From the NCBI GenBank assembly GCA_019634245.1, contig JAHQVR010000107.1, positions 1 to 44,697 of the forward strand: a DNA stretch of 44,697 bases, in the 5' to 3' direction. The stretch's first letter is position 1; each line of letters opens with the position of its first letter. A program made the position numbers and the translations under genes. The notes under the pieces were generated by a model. That model was given only the letters and a program-made list of their open reading frames with translations. It ran no database searches and was not told the DNA's origin. This DNA comes from Gammaproteobacteria bacterium. GTDB lineage: Bacteria; Pseudomonadota; Gammaproteobacteria; Granulosicoccales; Granulosicoccaceae. This document shows, piece after piece, positions 32,797 through 41,282 of this stretch.

Positions 32797-34445
32797 CCAG
32801 GCTATTTATCACACTCTACCTGCTTCTTGCCGCTGCGCTTGCGAGCTACTGGTTTATCGCAGACTCCGTACCGCAATACTTTCTCGAAAAAATCGGGCTC
32901 AACTATGCCCACGAAAACTATAGAGGTACGCGCCATCTGTTAGAGCAGAGAATCCAAGGCTTAGCCGGAAAAGATCTGGAAGGGGAGGTGGCGGAAATTC
33001 AGCGGATGTTCGAGTACCCAATCGATCTGGTTGAAGAAAACACGCTCGAGCTTGATCCGGAGCAAAAGGCTATCTTAACTGAAGATAAGCTTGTTGAAAG
33101 AGAGGTTGATGGCGCAGATCAGGGTATTTATCGCTCAGAAAAGGAGGGAATGGCGTGGATATTTGATTCTGATCAAACTAATTCAGAGCACAATCGACGT
33201 ATTTCGATTGGAACTTTTCGAATGGTAGAAGCCCTACTCCTTGAGCATACTGCCGCGAATAGACCCACAGCGCTATCGCTGTTGAATGTTGAATTTGGCT
33301 TTCCCGTCATACTTGAGCACCTGAATGACGTCCAGCTGGAACGCGAGCAAAAAGAGCAATTGTCGGCAGGGGAGGTCATTGGTGTGAACATCAATACCGA
33401 TGACGAGCGTTACTATTATCTTTCGCAGTTACCTCTCACCGTAGGAGATTCTGCACGCGCGGTGATCCGCTTCGGGCCTATTCAATTTCCGATATCTGTA
33501 CCACTCATCGTTACTGCGTTGCTCTCGCTTTTGGCTTTGTTGGTTGCCTTGGCAGTTTGGATATGGATCAAGCCGATCTGGCAGGGGATGACTTCACTCA
33601 CCACCGCAACCAAGCGCTTTGGTGAGGGTGACTTCTCCGCCAGAGTCCAGTACGGAAAGAAATCGGGAATCAGGGAGATCGGATCCGCGTTTAATCAGAT
33701 GGCGGAACGAATACAGAATTTGCTGGGGTCACATCGTGAGCTAACCAACGCTGTTTCGCATGAACTGAGAACACCGTTATCGCGAATGCGATTTAGTATG
33801 GAAATGTTGAACAATGCCGATTCTGATCCAGACCGTCAGCGTCATCTCAGTAATATGTCGGCTGATATAGATGAACTTGATGGACTGGTTACTGAGTTGC
33901 TCACCTACGCCCGATTCGATCGAGACCCGGGTAGTGTAAAAGCGGAAAAAGTCCATTTACCATCGTGGTTGGGGCCTGAAGTGAAGCGCTTAGAAAGCCA
34001 GCTCAATAGGCGATTGACACTGGTTGTGGAGCAGGGTCAGGCATCGGCTCCGATGCTGGTTTGGGCGGAGCCAAGGTTGCTATCCAGAGCGATATCAAAT
34101 CTGGTACATAATGCGGCGCGATATGCGAAATCTGAGATTGTCGTTCGATTGTCATGCAGCAACAGCAACAGCAACAGCAACATCACAATCTCAGTAGAAG
34201 ATGACGGTCCGGGAATCCCTGTCGCGGATCGTGAGCGAATTTTTGATCCGTTTTCGCGTCTTGATCAGAGTAGGAATCGAGAATCAGGGGGAGTAGGGCT
34301 CGGTTTAAGTATTGTGAAGCAAATTGCAGAATGGCATCACGGTGACGTGTCGGTAGAGGCAGCGGAGAACGGGGGTGCATTGTTTCTTTTTGTACTTCCT
34401 CCACTGCTTTTAGGAAGCTCAGGGTCTCCAGTCAGCACTCGATAG
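32793..34445 (+). CDS. rstB: sensor histidine kinase, RstB-like, with duplicated sensor segment
   Basis: A 550-residue membrane kinase starting at GTG 32793 inside the rstA stop. TM1 is about 4-24, the periplasmic domain 25-232, TM2 about 234-258, then HAMP (260-312), HisKA with His323 in VSHELRTPLS, and HATPase with DDGPGIP (470-476) and GVGLGLSIV. E. coli RstB has one short sensor. Here residues 68-117 and 163-212 align without gaps (FxYP/FGFP, L..N..L.L, EQK..L, D....Y), indicating an internal duplication and a larger periplasmic domain. A Ser-Asn microsatellite (residues 456-463) lies in the ATPase domain. The signal sensed is unknown. Confidence 0.9.
   Translation: MTRLFITLYLLLAAALASYWFIADSVPQYFLEKIGLNYAHENYRGTRHLLEQRIQGLAGKDLEGEVAEIQRMFEYPIDLVEENTLELDPEQKAILTEDKLVEREVDGADQGIYRSEKEGMAWIFDSDQTNSEHNRRISIGTFRMVEALLLEHTAANRPTALSLLNVEFGFPVILEHLNDVQLEREQKEQLSAGEVIGVNINTDDERYYYLSQLPLTVGDSARAVIRFGPIQFPISVPLIVTALLSLLALLVALAVWIWIKPIWQGMTSLTTATKRFGEGDFSARVQYGKKSGIREIGSAFNQMAERIQNLLGSHRELTNAVSHELRTPLSRMRFSMEMLNNADSDPDRQRHLSNMSADIDELDGLVTELLTYARFDRDPGSVKAEKVHLPSWLGPEVKRLESQLNRRLTLVVEQGQASAPMLVWAEPRLLSRAISNLVHNAARYAKSEIVVRLSCSNSNSNSNITISVEDDGPGIPVADRERIFDPFSRLDQSRNRESGGVGLGLSIVKQIAEWHHGDVSVEAAENGGALFLFVLPPLLLGSSGSPVSTR
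34158..34181 (+). repeat. hexanucleotide microsatellite (AGCAAC)4 inside rstB
   Basis: Four perfect in-frame copies of AGCAAC encode (Ser-Asn)4, inserted between the strand IVVRLSC and ITISVEDDGPGIP of the kinase ATPase domain. Unit gain or loss would keep the frame and change loop length by two residues. Confidence 0.9.
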
Positions 34446-34469
34446 TATGTCGCGACAGCTGGGTTCGAT

Positions 34470-34487
34470 AGCGGGTTTTCACCCGCT
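34470..34487 (+). terminator. hairpin after rstB
   Basis: AGCGGGT (34470-34476), loop TTTC, ACCCGCT (34481-34487): a perfect 7-bp GC-rich stem 25 bases after the kinase stop. It is followed by GTTATT, so the T-run is poor; a weak intrinsic terminator or attenuator before the porin gene. Confidence 0.5.
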
Positions 34488-34642
34488 GTTATTCATCGTT
34501 ATGCATTCAGCCAACCGCTCGAAGTTTTGATTTTGTAGTATTCGCCTCTTACTCGTAACAATCCTGCTACAAAGTTAGTACAGACCCTACAAACAGTGCT
34601 CCCTAGTATTCGTGTCTCTTATTCAACTAAGGAACCACGTAT

Positions 34643-35422
34643 ATGAAAACCCGCAACTTTAACTACCTGGCTACGGTAACTACTTTGCTTTCGCTGTCTT
34701 TGGCAGGCGAGGCATTTGCTGAAAGTGCAACTCCGACGAATCGATTCGGACTTGGGTTATCTTTGCACGCCAGCGGAGCTGAGTATCAGGACAATGACAC
34801 TGGAAACGGTGCATTGTTTGCCATTTATCATGGGGATCGGATTCGAGTTGATGATGGGGAATTGTCATTCAACTTTCTTCCTGGCAGGAATATAAAGCTG
34901 GAAGCGTTGTTCGAAAGACAACACTTTGGATACGAATCAGATGACGCTGAGGTATTCTCAGGAATGGAGGACCGGCACCCGGTTTGGGGGGTAGGCGCGC
35001 GTTTCACGGCATCGACCGATATCGGTCGATTGCGTACATCAGTGTTTCATAACCCGATTGACGATAAAGACGTCAAAGATGCTGATTCTGGAAGTTCAGC
35101 CGATCTGGAATATGGGTATCCCCTAAAAGTAGGTTCTTATCAGGTGACGCCGATCATTGGCATGCGCTGGATGAGTGAAGAGGTGACGGACTTTCTCTAT
35201 GGAGTAAGTGCGACTGAAACAACCCTAACCCGGACGCAGTACCAGGGAGAGGACGCTACTGTTGGATACGCTGGTATCGAAGCAGAGGGTATGATGAGCC
35301 AAAATATAAGGTTGTCGGGCGGGCTTCGTTTGGAAAGTTTACCTAGAGAGATTGAGGACAGTCCCCTCGTTTCTGAGGATACGGCTACCAGAGCTTATAT
35401 TGGCATTGCTTGGTTATTTTGA
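34643..35422 (+). CDS. MipA/OmpV-family outer-membrane protein
   Basis: A 259-residue protein with a signal peptide cleaved near AFAES. The sequence alternates as a beta-barrel, with FGLGLSLHASGAEY and the family feature DFLYGVSATETTLTRTQYQ, and ends in a strand closing with Phe (IGIAWLF), as expected for BAM recognition. MipA/OmpV proteins are linked to murein enzymes or act as porins/adhesins. It lies about 200 bases downstream of rstB, separated by a hairpin, and is probably a target of that system. AAGGA before the ATG is a good ribosome site. Confidence 0.88.
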   Translation: MKTRNFNYLATVTTLLSLSLAGEAFAESATPTNRFGLGLSLHASGAEYQDNDTGNGALFAIYHGDRIRVDDGELSFNFLPGRNIKLEALFERQHFGYESDDAEVFSGMEDRHPVWGVGARFTASTDIGRLRTSVFHNPIDDKDVKDADSGSSADLEYGYPLKVGSYQVTPIIGMRWMSEEVTDFLYGVSATETTLTRTQYQGEDATVGYAGIEAEGMMSQNIRLSGGLRLESLPREIEDSPLVSEDTATRAYIGIAWLF

Positions 35423-35582
35423 TTGAACCAACCTTTGGTTTCGTTACGGGCAGTGGATTGATTCGGTTGCGCTAAATTGGCGTCATAGCTGGACTCCACT
35501 GCCATCATTTATCCGGTCTCACCTTAAGGCAAAATTATTGGGCAAAGCATAAAATTAGGTGAATTTTTAACCGCCTGTTGAG

Positions 35583-36488
35583 ATGCCAAATCACTCTGCC
35601 CCAGCAAATAGTGACGAAACCAGGTTTGGGATATTTCTGGTTGTGGTGGGCTTATGTATTGCTGCGCTTATTGGCGCATTAATGAAGATCCTGGTTGAGG
35701 ATCTGCATGCGGTACAAATCACTTTCGTTCGATTTTTAGGTTTCGCGCTTTTACTGTTACCTCTGGTCGTCAAATTAAAGGGTCCGCAGGCGTTATACCC
35801 CGCCCGTCCGAAAATACAGTTTCTGCGTGGGATCAGTCTCGCGGCAGCCACTGTGACCTTTGTTCTTGGAGCCGCTCAGATTCACTATGCTGATGCGATT
35901 GCGATCTTGTATGCCTATCCTTTTCTACTGACCATCATGGCCGCGTTGTTTCTCGGCGAAAAGGTCACGACGACAGGCTGGATTGGGGTAATCGGCGGAT
36001 TTGCGGGTGTCCTACTGGTGATTCGCCCTTCGTTTTCTTCGATCAACACTGGAACCTTATATGTATTTGCCAGCGCTTTGATTGTCAGTATCCAGATGAC
36101 ATTCAATCGTCAGCTGGGTAAATCAGTCGACCCGTTGATCACCTCTCTCTGGGGAGCGCTGGTAGCCAGCGTTCTACTTGTAATGGTCGCGTGGAAATAT
36201 TGGCTACCTCTCAATGTCGAGCAACTGGCAATCCTGTCGTTCATCGCTGTTATCGGTATGATTAGTCAACTGTGCATCGTTTATGGATTCTCTAAAGCCG
36301 AGGCGTCAAAGATAGCACCATTCACTTATATAGAAATAATCGCAGCGGTTTTATATGGAATGCTTTTTTTTGGTACTCTGCCCGGTCTCCTTTCCTGGCT
36401 TGGAATGATATTGATTGCAAGCAGCGGAATTTTGGTAGCGAAAACGCTGAAATCGCCAGTTGCCCCTCGACGCAATCCCAAAATTTAA
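35583..36488 (+). CDS. EamA/DMT-family transporter
   Basis: A 301-residue inner-membrane protein with ten predicted helices in two EamA repeats (about 15-140 and 155-290). Typical segments are ITFVRFLGFALLLLP, ALFLGEKVTTTGWIGVIGGFAGVLLVIRP in parts, and ISQLCIVYGFSKAEAS. Family members export amino acids, nucleobases or other metabolites. GAG immediately before ATG 35583 is the only ribosome-site-like sequence. It is the first gene of a likely three-gene unit with the GST-like gene (32 bases downstream) and the membrane protein after it. Substrate is unknown. Confidence 0.9.
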   Translation: MPNHSAPANSDETRFGIFLVVVGLCIAALIGALMKILVEDLHAVQITFVRFLGFALLLLPLVVKLKGPQALYPARPKIQFLRGISLAAATVTFVLGAAQIHYADAIAILYAYPFLLTIMAALFLGEKVTTTGWIGVIGGFAGVLLVIRPSFSSINTGTLYVFASALIVSIQMTFNRQLGKSVDPLITSLWGALVASVLLVMVAWKYWLPLNVEQLAILSFIAVIGMISQLCIVYGFSKAEASKIAPFTYIEIIAAVLYGMLFFGTLPGLLSWLGMILIASSGILVAKTLKSPVAPRRNPKI

Positions 36489-36520
36489 ACTGGACGATAC
36501 TCATTTACTAGAAAGCAACT

Positions 36521-37456
36521 ATGTCCGAATTAATACTGCATCACTACCCTCAGTCTCCGGTAACGGAAAAGGTCAGAATAGCGCTTGGTATCAAAAAACT
36601 GCGTTGGCGCTCGGTGGAAATTCCGCGGCTGCCGCCAAGGCCGTTGTTGATACCAATGACCGGAGGGTATCGTCGAACACCTGTATTGCAGATAGGCTCA
36701 GATATTTTCTGTGATAGTCAGTGTATTTTGCGTGAGTTGGATCGTCGATTTCCAGAATATCCTCTGGTCAACGAACCTCTGGGTGAAATGGCTTGGTCGA
36801 TCAGTCGTTGGATAGATGGCCCGGTCTTTACCAGTGCTATCGCTGTTGTGCTGGGTTCAGCCAAAGATCTGCCAGCGGATTTTGCCGCTGATCGCTGGCG
36901 ACTGTATTTTGGAGAACACTTCAAACTTGAATGCCTTCAGCAGGAAGTGCGGCATCACGTTTCTCAACTACGGGGGCAACTGGAATGGGCAGATCATATG
37001 CTCCAGTCCCAATATGCACTGAGCTTACCTTTTTTCTCGGGCTCTTCTCCGGGGCTTGTTGATATCATGATGTACTACATCGTGTGGTTTGTCTCTGGTC
37101 GTTGGGATGAGGGCGATAACTTCCTCCAGGAGTTCTCGCAACTGGTAGCGTGGCAAAGTCGAATGAAGTCGATAGGCCATGGTAGTGTTAAGGAAATATC
37201 TGCTGAAGAAGCGTTGAGCGTCGCATCGCATTCTTTTACATCGACAGAAATAGAGAAAGAGTGCTTTGGCGAATCAGATTGGCAGCCAGGAATGAAGGTG
37301 TCAATTTTGCCTGATGTAGGGGGAGGTGATCCTGAGGTCCAAGGGGACCTGATATCTATTAATAGCACTCAAATAGCGATTAAACGCAGCGATTCAAAAG
37401 CAGGAAATGTCGTGATACATTTTCCGCGCATCGGCTATCGAATCAATCCAATTTAG
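36521..37456 (+). CDS. glutathione S-transferase-like protein with extra C-terminal domain
   Basis: A 311-residue protein. Residues 1-80 form a GST N-terminal thioredoxin fold (LILHHYPQSPVTEKVRIALGIK, then RRTPVLQIGSDIFCDSQCIL in parts; the cis-Pro and SQ/CDSQ glutathione contact are present). Residues 90-230 form the helical domain. An unusual tail (about 240-311) is beta-like: GMKVSILPDVGGGDPEVQGDLI and GNVVIHFPRIGYRI, read in parts. Most GSTs end near 200-230. The tail may bind a ligand or partner. The next gene starts 9 bases later, so the pair is probably translated together. Confidence 0.85.
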   Translation: MSELILHHYPQSPVTEKVRIALGIKKLRWRSVEIPRLPPRPLLIPMTGGYRRTPVLQIGSDIFCDSQCILRELDRRFPEYPLVNEPLGEMAWSISRWIDGPVFTSAIAVVLGSAKDLPADFAADRWRLYFGEHFKLECLQQEVRHHVSQLRGQLEWADHMLQSQYALSLPFFSGSSPGLVDIMMYYIVWFVSGRWDEGDNFLQEFSQLVAWQSRMKSIGHGSVKEISAEEALSVASHSFTSTEIEKECFGESDWQPGMKVSILPDVGGGDPEVQGDLISINSTQIAIKRSDSKAGNVVIHFPRIGYRINPI

Positions 37457-37465
37457 TAATACCAA

Positions 37466-38137
37466 ATGACAAAACGGCATCAACAAATTTTGTGGTTGTC
37501 TTTTGCGGTTCTCGTAATTTACCTCTGTCTGGTCGTTTACTTTCACGAATTTATTATTGATTGGGTGTCCCATAATTTGTGGGTCGTTGCTGTTCCTTTT
37601 GCTAAACAGATATTTCAAGCGTTGTTTGGTTTCAAGATTTTGCTGTTTTTGAAATCTCTTTCTGTGTTGTTATGGCACTTGTTCAAATTGCTTATTTTGA
37701 AGTTTCTCAAAACGCTGGGTTTACGCTATGGCGTTTTCTTCACGCAGTATCGCTGGTATTGGATTCGACGATCCAAGATTATGTTCATACGACGAGGTAA
37801 ACAGTTTTTTCGAGGCATGAGAGCATTTTGGGCAGTATACCAGCGTGATCAAAAGGTAGTCATTCTGGTGGCATTTTTCCCCGTCGTCATGCTTTTGTTT
37901 CTGCTTGGCCTTAGTTTTAATGTCACTAGAAAAACCATGGTGGAGAAGACGCAGGAAACTGCGATTTTTAAAGTGGCCAAAACTGCTGGAAATAAAAGTA
38001 CGGGTATCCGGGCCTGGGTGACAAGACTCGATCAAAAAACACTGCAAAAAATACAGCTATTGTCCGGAAGAGCACAGCAACTAGCCTCAGAGAGAACGGA
38101 TAAAGTTAAACAGAAGTTCAATCAGAAGGAGTCCTGA
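37466..38137 (+). CDS. membrane protein of unknown function
   Basis: A 223-residue protein. Helix 1 is about 8-28, a long hydrophobic and aromatic region spans 35-95 (LFGFKILLFLKSLSVLLWHLF in part), a basic stretch follows (YWIRRSKIMFIRRGKQFFRG in part), and a strong helix lies at about 130-150 (VVILVAFFPVVMLLFLLGL). The C-terminus is charged, helical and Lys/Gln-rich. No family was recognised. Tight linkage to the GST-like gene (9 bases) suggests shared function. It is AT-rich relative to its neighbours. Confidence 0.75.
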   Translation: MTKRHQQILWLSFAVLVIYLCLVVYFHEFIIDWVSHNLWVVAVPFAKQIFQALFGFKILLFLKSLSVLLWHLFKLLILKFLKTLGLRYGVFFTQYRWYWIRRSKIMFIRRGKQFFRGMRAFWAVYQRDQKVVILVAFFPVVMLLFLLGLSFNVTRKTMVEKTQETAIFKVAKTAGNKSTGIRAWVTRLDQKTLQKIQLLSGRAQQLASERTDKVKQKFNQKES

Positions 38138-38402
38138 TGTTATCGACAATTATTGTAATTACTTTTTTTATATTCTGAATGGAATATCTGATAGACTCGC
38201 GCGCCTTGGAGTTCAGAACACACTTCATTTTAGGGATAATTTTGTTCAAATAGTGAAACAGGTTTTCAACGGATTATCATTCCGTTAGATCAGCATCCAT
38301 TTCTCTCATCACTCGAGACTCGGGTGGAATCATCAGCCAATGCCACATTATTTGGCGTCTACCCAACAACTGAAGGCTAAAAGCCTGAAACGAATCATCA
38401 AC

Positions 38403-39764
38403 GTGACATTTGAAAATTTAGGACTATCTGCTGAAGTTTTGCAATCACTGCATAAACAAGGCTATCGCACGCCTACTCCGATCCAGCAGCAAGCGATTCC
38501 TGCGATTATGGAGGGGGTGGATGTGCTAGGTGCCGCTCAAACGGGTACAGGCAAGACGGCCGGTTTCACGGTGCCGCTGTTGGAAAACCTGCTGCGTACT
38601 CCTGGGAGTAAGAAAAAAAGAAGATCAGTACGTGCACTCATTCTCACACCCACTAGAGAGCTGGCGGCGCAGGTTGGCGAAAGTGTTCGTCAATATGGAA
38701 GGAATCTACCATTCAAGACGATGACTATGTTTGGTGGTGTCAGCATCAATCCTCAGTATATGAAGCTGAGAGGCGGCGTTGACATTATTACCGCGACCCC
38801 CGGACGTTTGTTGGACCACGCAAATCAACGAACCGTCAATCTGTCCGAGCTTGAAATTCTGGTGTTGGACGAAGCGGATCGTATGTTGGACATGGGGTTT
38901 ATCCACGACATCCGGAAAATAATGCGTTTCTTACCAGAACCGGGGCAACGCCAGACTCTGCTGTTTTCCGCCACTTTTTCTAAAGAAATCAAACAACTGT
39001 CTAATCAAATGTTGCATCGTCCTCGATTGATCGAGGTAGCACCTCAAAACAGAACGGCAGACAAAATTGTGCAAAAGGTGCATTTGCTGGAGAAAGGGCG
39101 TAAACGCGCGCTCCTCACGCATTTAATCAAAGAAAATGATTGGCAGCAGGTTTTGGTGTTTACACGTACGAAACATGGTGCAAATCGGCTCGCTACGCAG
39201 CTTACTCAGGATGGCATTCTTTCGGCGGCGATACATGGCAACAAAAGCCAGGGGGCAAGAACTAAGGCATTGGCTGAATTCAAACAGGGAAACGTTAAGG
39301 TCTTGGTGGCCACGGACATAGCCGCACGAGGGTTAGATATTGATCAGCTCCCTCAGGTGGTTAATTTTGAATTACCTAATGTCCCTGAAGACTATGTCCA
39401 TCGTATCGGGCGAACCGCTAGAGCAGGGCGTTCTGGTGAAGCGACTTCTCTGGTTAGTGGGGAGGAACTGGACTATTTACAGTCGATTGAGAAACTGGTT
39501 CAGCTTCGCATACCCCGGGTTGAAATCCATGGTTTTACGTCTGAAAATATTGTGCGGCTGACTCCTGAATCTCGTGAGTCTCTGGGGAAAAAAAAGAGAC
39601 CGAGACGAAGAGCGAATCCAAAAACCGTCGAAGCTAAATCAGGTGTTAAGCCGAAAAGAGGTGGGCGGACACCTTCTCCTAAGAATAAAAAATCGGCAGG
39701 CAATCGCAATCAGCCGGGAGGTTCTTCCAAGAAGCGGCGTGCCGATAAAAAAAAGGCTGCCTAG
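38403..39764 (+). CDS. rhlE: DEAD-box ATP-dependent RNA helicase RhlE
   Basis: Started at GTG 38403 (453 residues), which gives the usual family N-terminus [19 protein letters not shown] 38340, with GGTGGA 11 bases upstream, would add 21 residues and cannot be excluded. All helicase motifs are present: Q motif ([11 protein letters not shown]), Walker [38 protein letters not shown] and [11 protein letters not shown]. The C-terminal tail from about residue 390 is strongly basic ([19 protein letters not shown]), as in RhlE, and binds RNA. It probably acts in ribosome assembly and RNA decay, often cold-linked. The 260-base AT-rich region upstream could be a regulatory leader. Confidence 0.93.
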   Translation: MTFENLGLSAEVLQSLHKQGYRTPTPIQQQAIPAIMEGVDVLGAAQTGTGKTAGFTVPLLENLLRTPGSKKKRRSVRALILTPTRELAAQVGESVRQYGRNLPFKTMTMFGGVSINPQYMKLRGGVDIITATPGRLLDHANQRTVNLSELEILVLDEADRMLDMGFIHDIRKIMRFLPEPGQRQTLLFSATFSKEIKQLSNQMLHRPRLIEVAPQNRTADKIVQKVHLLEKGRKRALLTHLIKENDWQQVLVFTRTKHGANRLATQLTQDGILSAAIHGNKSQGARTKALAEFKQGNVKVLVATDIAARGLDIDQLPQVVNFELPNVPEDYVHRIGRTARAGRSGEATSLVSGEELDYLQSIEKLVQLRIPRVEIHGFTSENIVRLTPESRESLGKKKRPRRRANPKTVEAKSGVKPKRGGRTPSPKNKKSAGNRNQPGGSSKKRRADKKKAA

Positions 39765-39778
39765 CTGCAGGGTATAAA

Positions 39779-39802
39779 AAAGGGCGGAATACACCGCCCT
39801 TT
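39779..39802. terminator. bidirectional intrinsic terminator between rhlE and the Gly-rich gene
   Basis: AAAGGGCGG (39779-39787), loop AATACA, CCGCCCTTT (39794-39802). Read leftward it is followed by a T-run (the A-run at 39775-39780 on the plus strand), so it is strong for the minus-strand gene. It may also stop rhlE transcripts. Confidence 0.9.
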
Positions 39803-39823
39803 GAAGTTGTTGCTGGCTCGCGC

Positions 39824-40090
39824 TTACTTTGCCAACACTTTTTTGATTAATCCGATCACTACCATCAACACTCCGCCCCCGGCACCGCCGCCTGCAAGGG
39901 CGCCAACAATGCCGTCAAGACCGCCGGCACCAAGCATGCTCAGTAGTTGACCGCCGATACCACCGCCAACGATTCCAGCCAGACTATTTCCGACGGTGCC
40001 AAGACTCAGGTTCTTAAGCAGACCACCGGCAACATTGCCACCGACTGCGCCGCTAACAAGATTAATAATAATGGGTAATAAAGCTTCCAT
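39824..40090 (-). CDS. small Gly-rich hydrophobic conserved protein
   Basis: Started at ATG 40090 after GAGAG: an 88-residue protein beginning [23 protein letters not shown] in part. It is dominated by Gly, Ala, Leu and Ile with repeated GG patterns ([20 protein letters not shown]), and ends GLIKKVLAK. It resembles a family of small hydrophobic proteins seen in many proteobacteria but never named. GxxxG-rich helices suggest membrane insertion or self-association. The longer frame to 40183 adds an unrelated charged stretch and is rejected. Its own strong terminator lies 22 bases downstream. Confidence 0.8.
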   Translation of the reverse strand: MEALLPIIINLVSGAVGGNVAGGLLKNLSLGTVGNSLAGIVGGGIGGQLLSMLGAGGLDGIVGALAGGGAGGGVLMVVIGLIKKVLAK

Positions 40091-40376
40091 AGGTTTTCTC
40101 TCTTTGTAGTAAATTGATTTGATTAGAACGAAGCCGAAAGGGCGTCGTGACTCATCCGAAAGTAAAAAATTCGGTGAGATCAATGAGTTATTCTAGAGAT
40201 ACGAGATGAACCGGACTTGAATTACCTGGGAGGTGGCAAATCTGCCTCCTTGAGCGGTATGAAAATGGAGATAAATGTGATGTATGTCCCTGATTTTGGG
40301 TAATACTCACCTAAAAATGCAGCAAATCCCAGGGTAGAATGAGCGTAAATAAATTCACCTCAATCAAAATTAAGTC

Positions 40377-41225
40377 ATGGAAAACCAGTTCCCAAAAATT
40401 GCCACCATTTGCTGGATGTATTGTGTTCTGGCAATGGTTTCAGTTGCCTCCGCGGGCGGGGATACGGTCGCCCGAGTTACCGATTTACAAGGATCTGCAA
40501 TGCACCTGGTAAACGGTGAAAAACGTAACCTACGAATTCTTGCTCGCGTGAAGGATGGCACCACAATACAACTCGAGAAAGGCGCAATGATCACACTGCA
40601 CTTCTCGGCAAAACGACGGGATATGCGATTCATCGGCCCTGGCACTGTGAAGGTGAAAGGGCAATCTGCAAATGCTTCCAACGGTGTGGCATCCACGAAA
40701 GATCATGATGATATTGGCATTTCATTAGATTTGAGCGGATCCGGACTCGGCGGAATCATCGCTCGAAGTTTGAACGTGCCAAAGCCTAAGGTGAATTTGC
40801 AATATCCGGTAAAAAGTAAAGTGATAGGTGACAGACCGGTACAATTTAGCTGGTCATCTGGAGGAGCGACCGCCGTGTACACGTTAACGGTGAAACAACG
40901 GGGCGCTGTTGTCTACAGTGGCCGAACTACCGGAACAACAATAACACTTCCTTCCAATATTTCCCTGACGCCAGGTGCACGTTATCAATGGAATGTTTCT
41001 GCTGATCTCGGCAATGGTGATGCGATTCAGACTGCCAGTAGCTTTATTGTGGCAACCCAGTCTGAGACAGCAAGTTACTATGCGATGAGCGCGAAACCAA
41101 AGAATACAGTTTCTGACTTGGTGCTATATGCTTTGCATTTGGATCAGATGGAATTGAAGTCTGAATCTGATATCGTCTGGGATCGGTTGGAGTCTTTACG
41201 TCCTGGTATCAGCGCCTCACGTTAA
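40377..41225 (+). CDS. FecR-domain periplasmic protein
   Basis: A 282-residue protein with a signal peptide ending near SVASA. A FecR-like beta domain (about 30-110) reads VARVTDLQGSAMHLVNGEKRNL in part, and GTTIQLEKGAMITLHF follows. A second, Ig/FN3-like domain lies at about 135-230 (YPVKSKVIGDRPVQFSWS, ARYQWNVSAD). The FecR plus C-terminal beta-domain layout is commonly encoded beside CHASE2 cyclases, as here with 57 bases between the genes. It may interact with the periplasmic CHASE2 domain of that cyclase; this is inferred from gene order. Confidence 0.82.
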   Translation: MENQFPKIATICWMYCVLAMVSVASAGGDTVARVTDLQGSAMHLVNGEKRNLRILARVKDGTTIQLEKGAMITLHFSAKRRDMRFIGPGTVKVKGQSANASNGVASTKDHDDIGISLDLSGSGLGGIIARSLNVPKPKVNLQYPVKSKVIGDRPVQFSWSSGGATAVYTLTVKQRGAVVYSGRTTGTTITLPSNISLTPGARYQWNVSADLGNGDAIQTASSFIVATQSETASYYAMSAKPKNTVSDLVLYALHLDQMELKSESDIVWDRLESLRPGISASR

Positions 41226-41282
41226 AAACACTAGAATTCGCTGTCCACATTTGTAGCTCCGCGCTACCTACATCTTATCGCA

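Noticed and set aside
40091..40183. Thirty-one-residue extension of the Gly-rich protein
   Set aside because: Charged, unrelated composition; the ATG at 40090 has a purine-rich ribosome site and gives a clean hydrophobic start.
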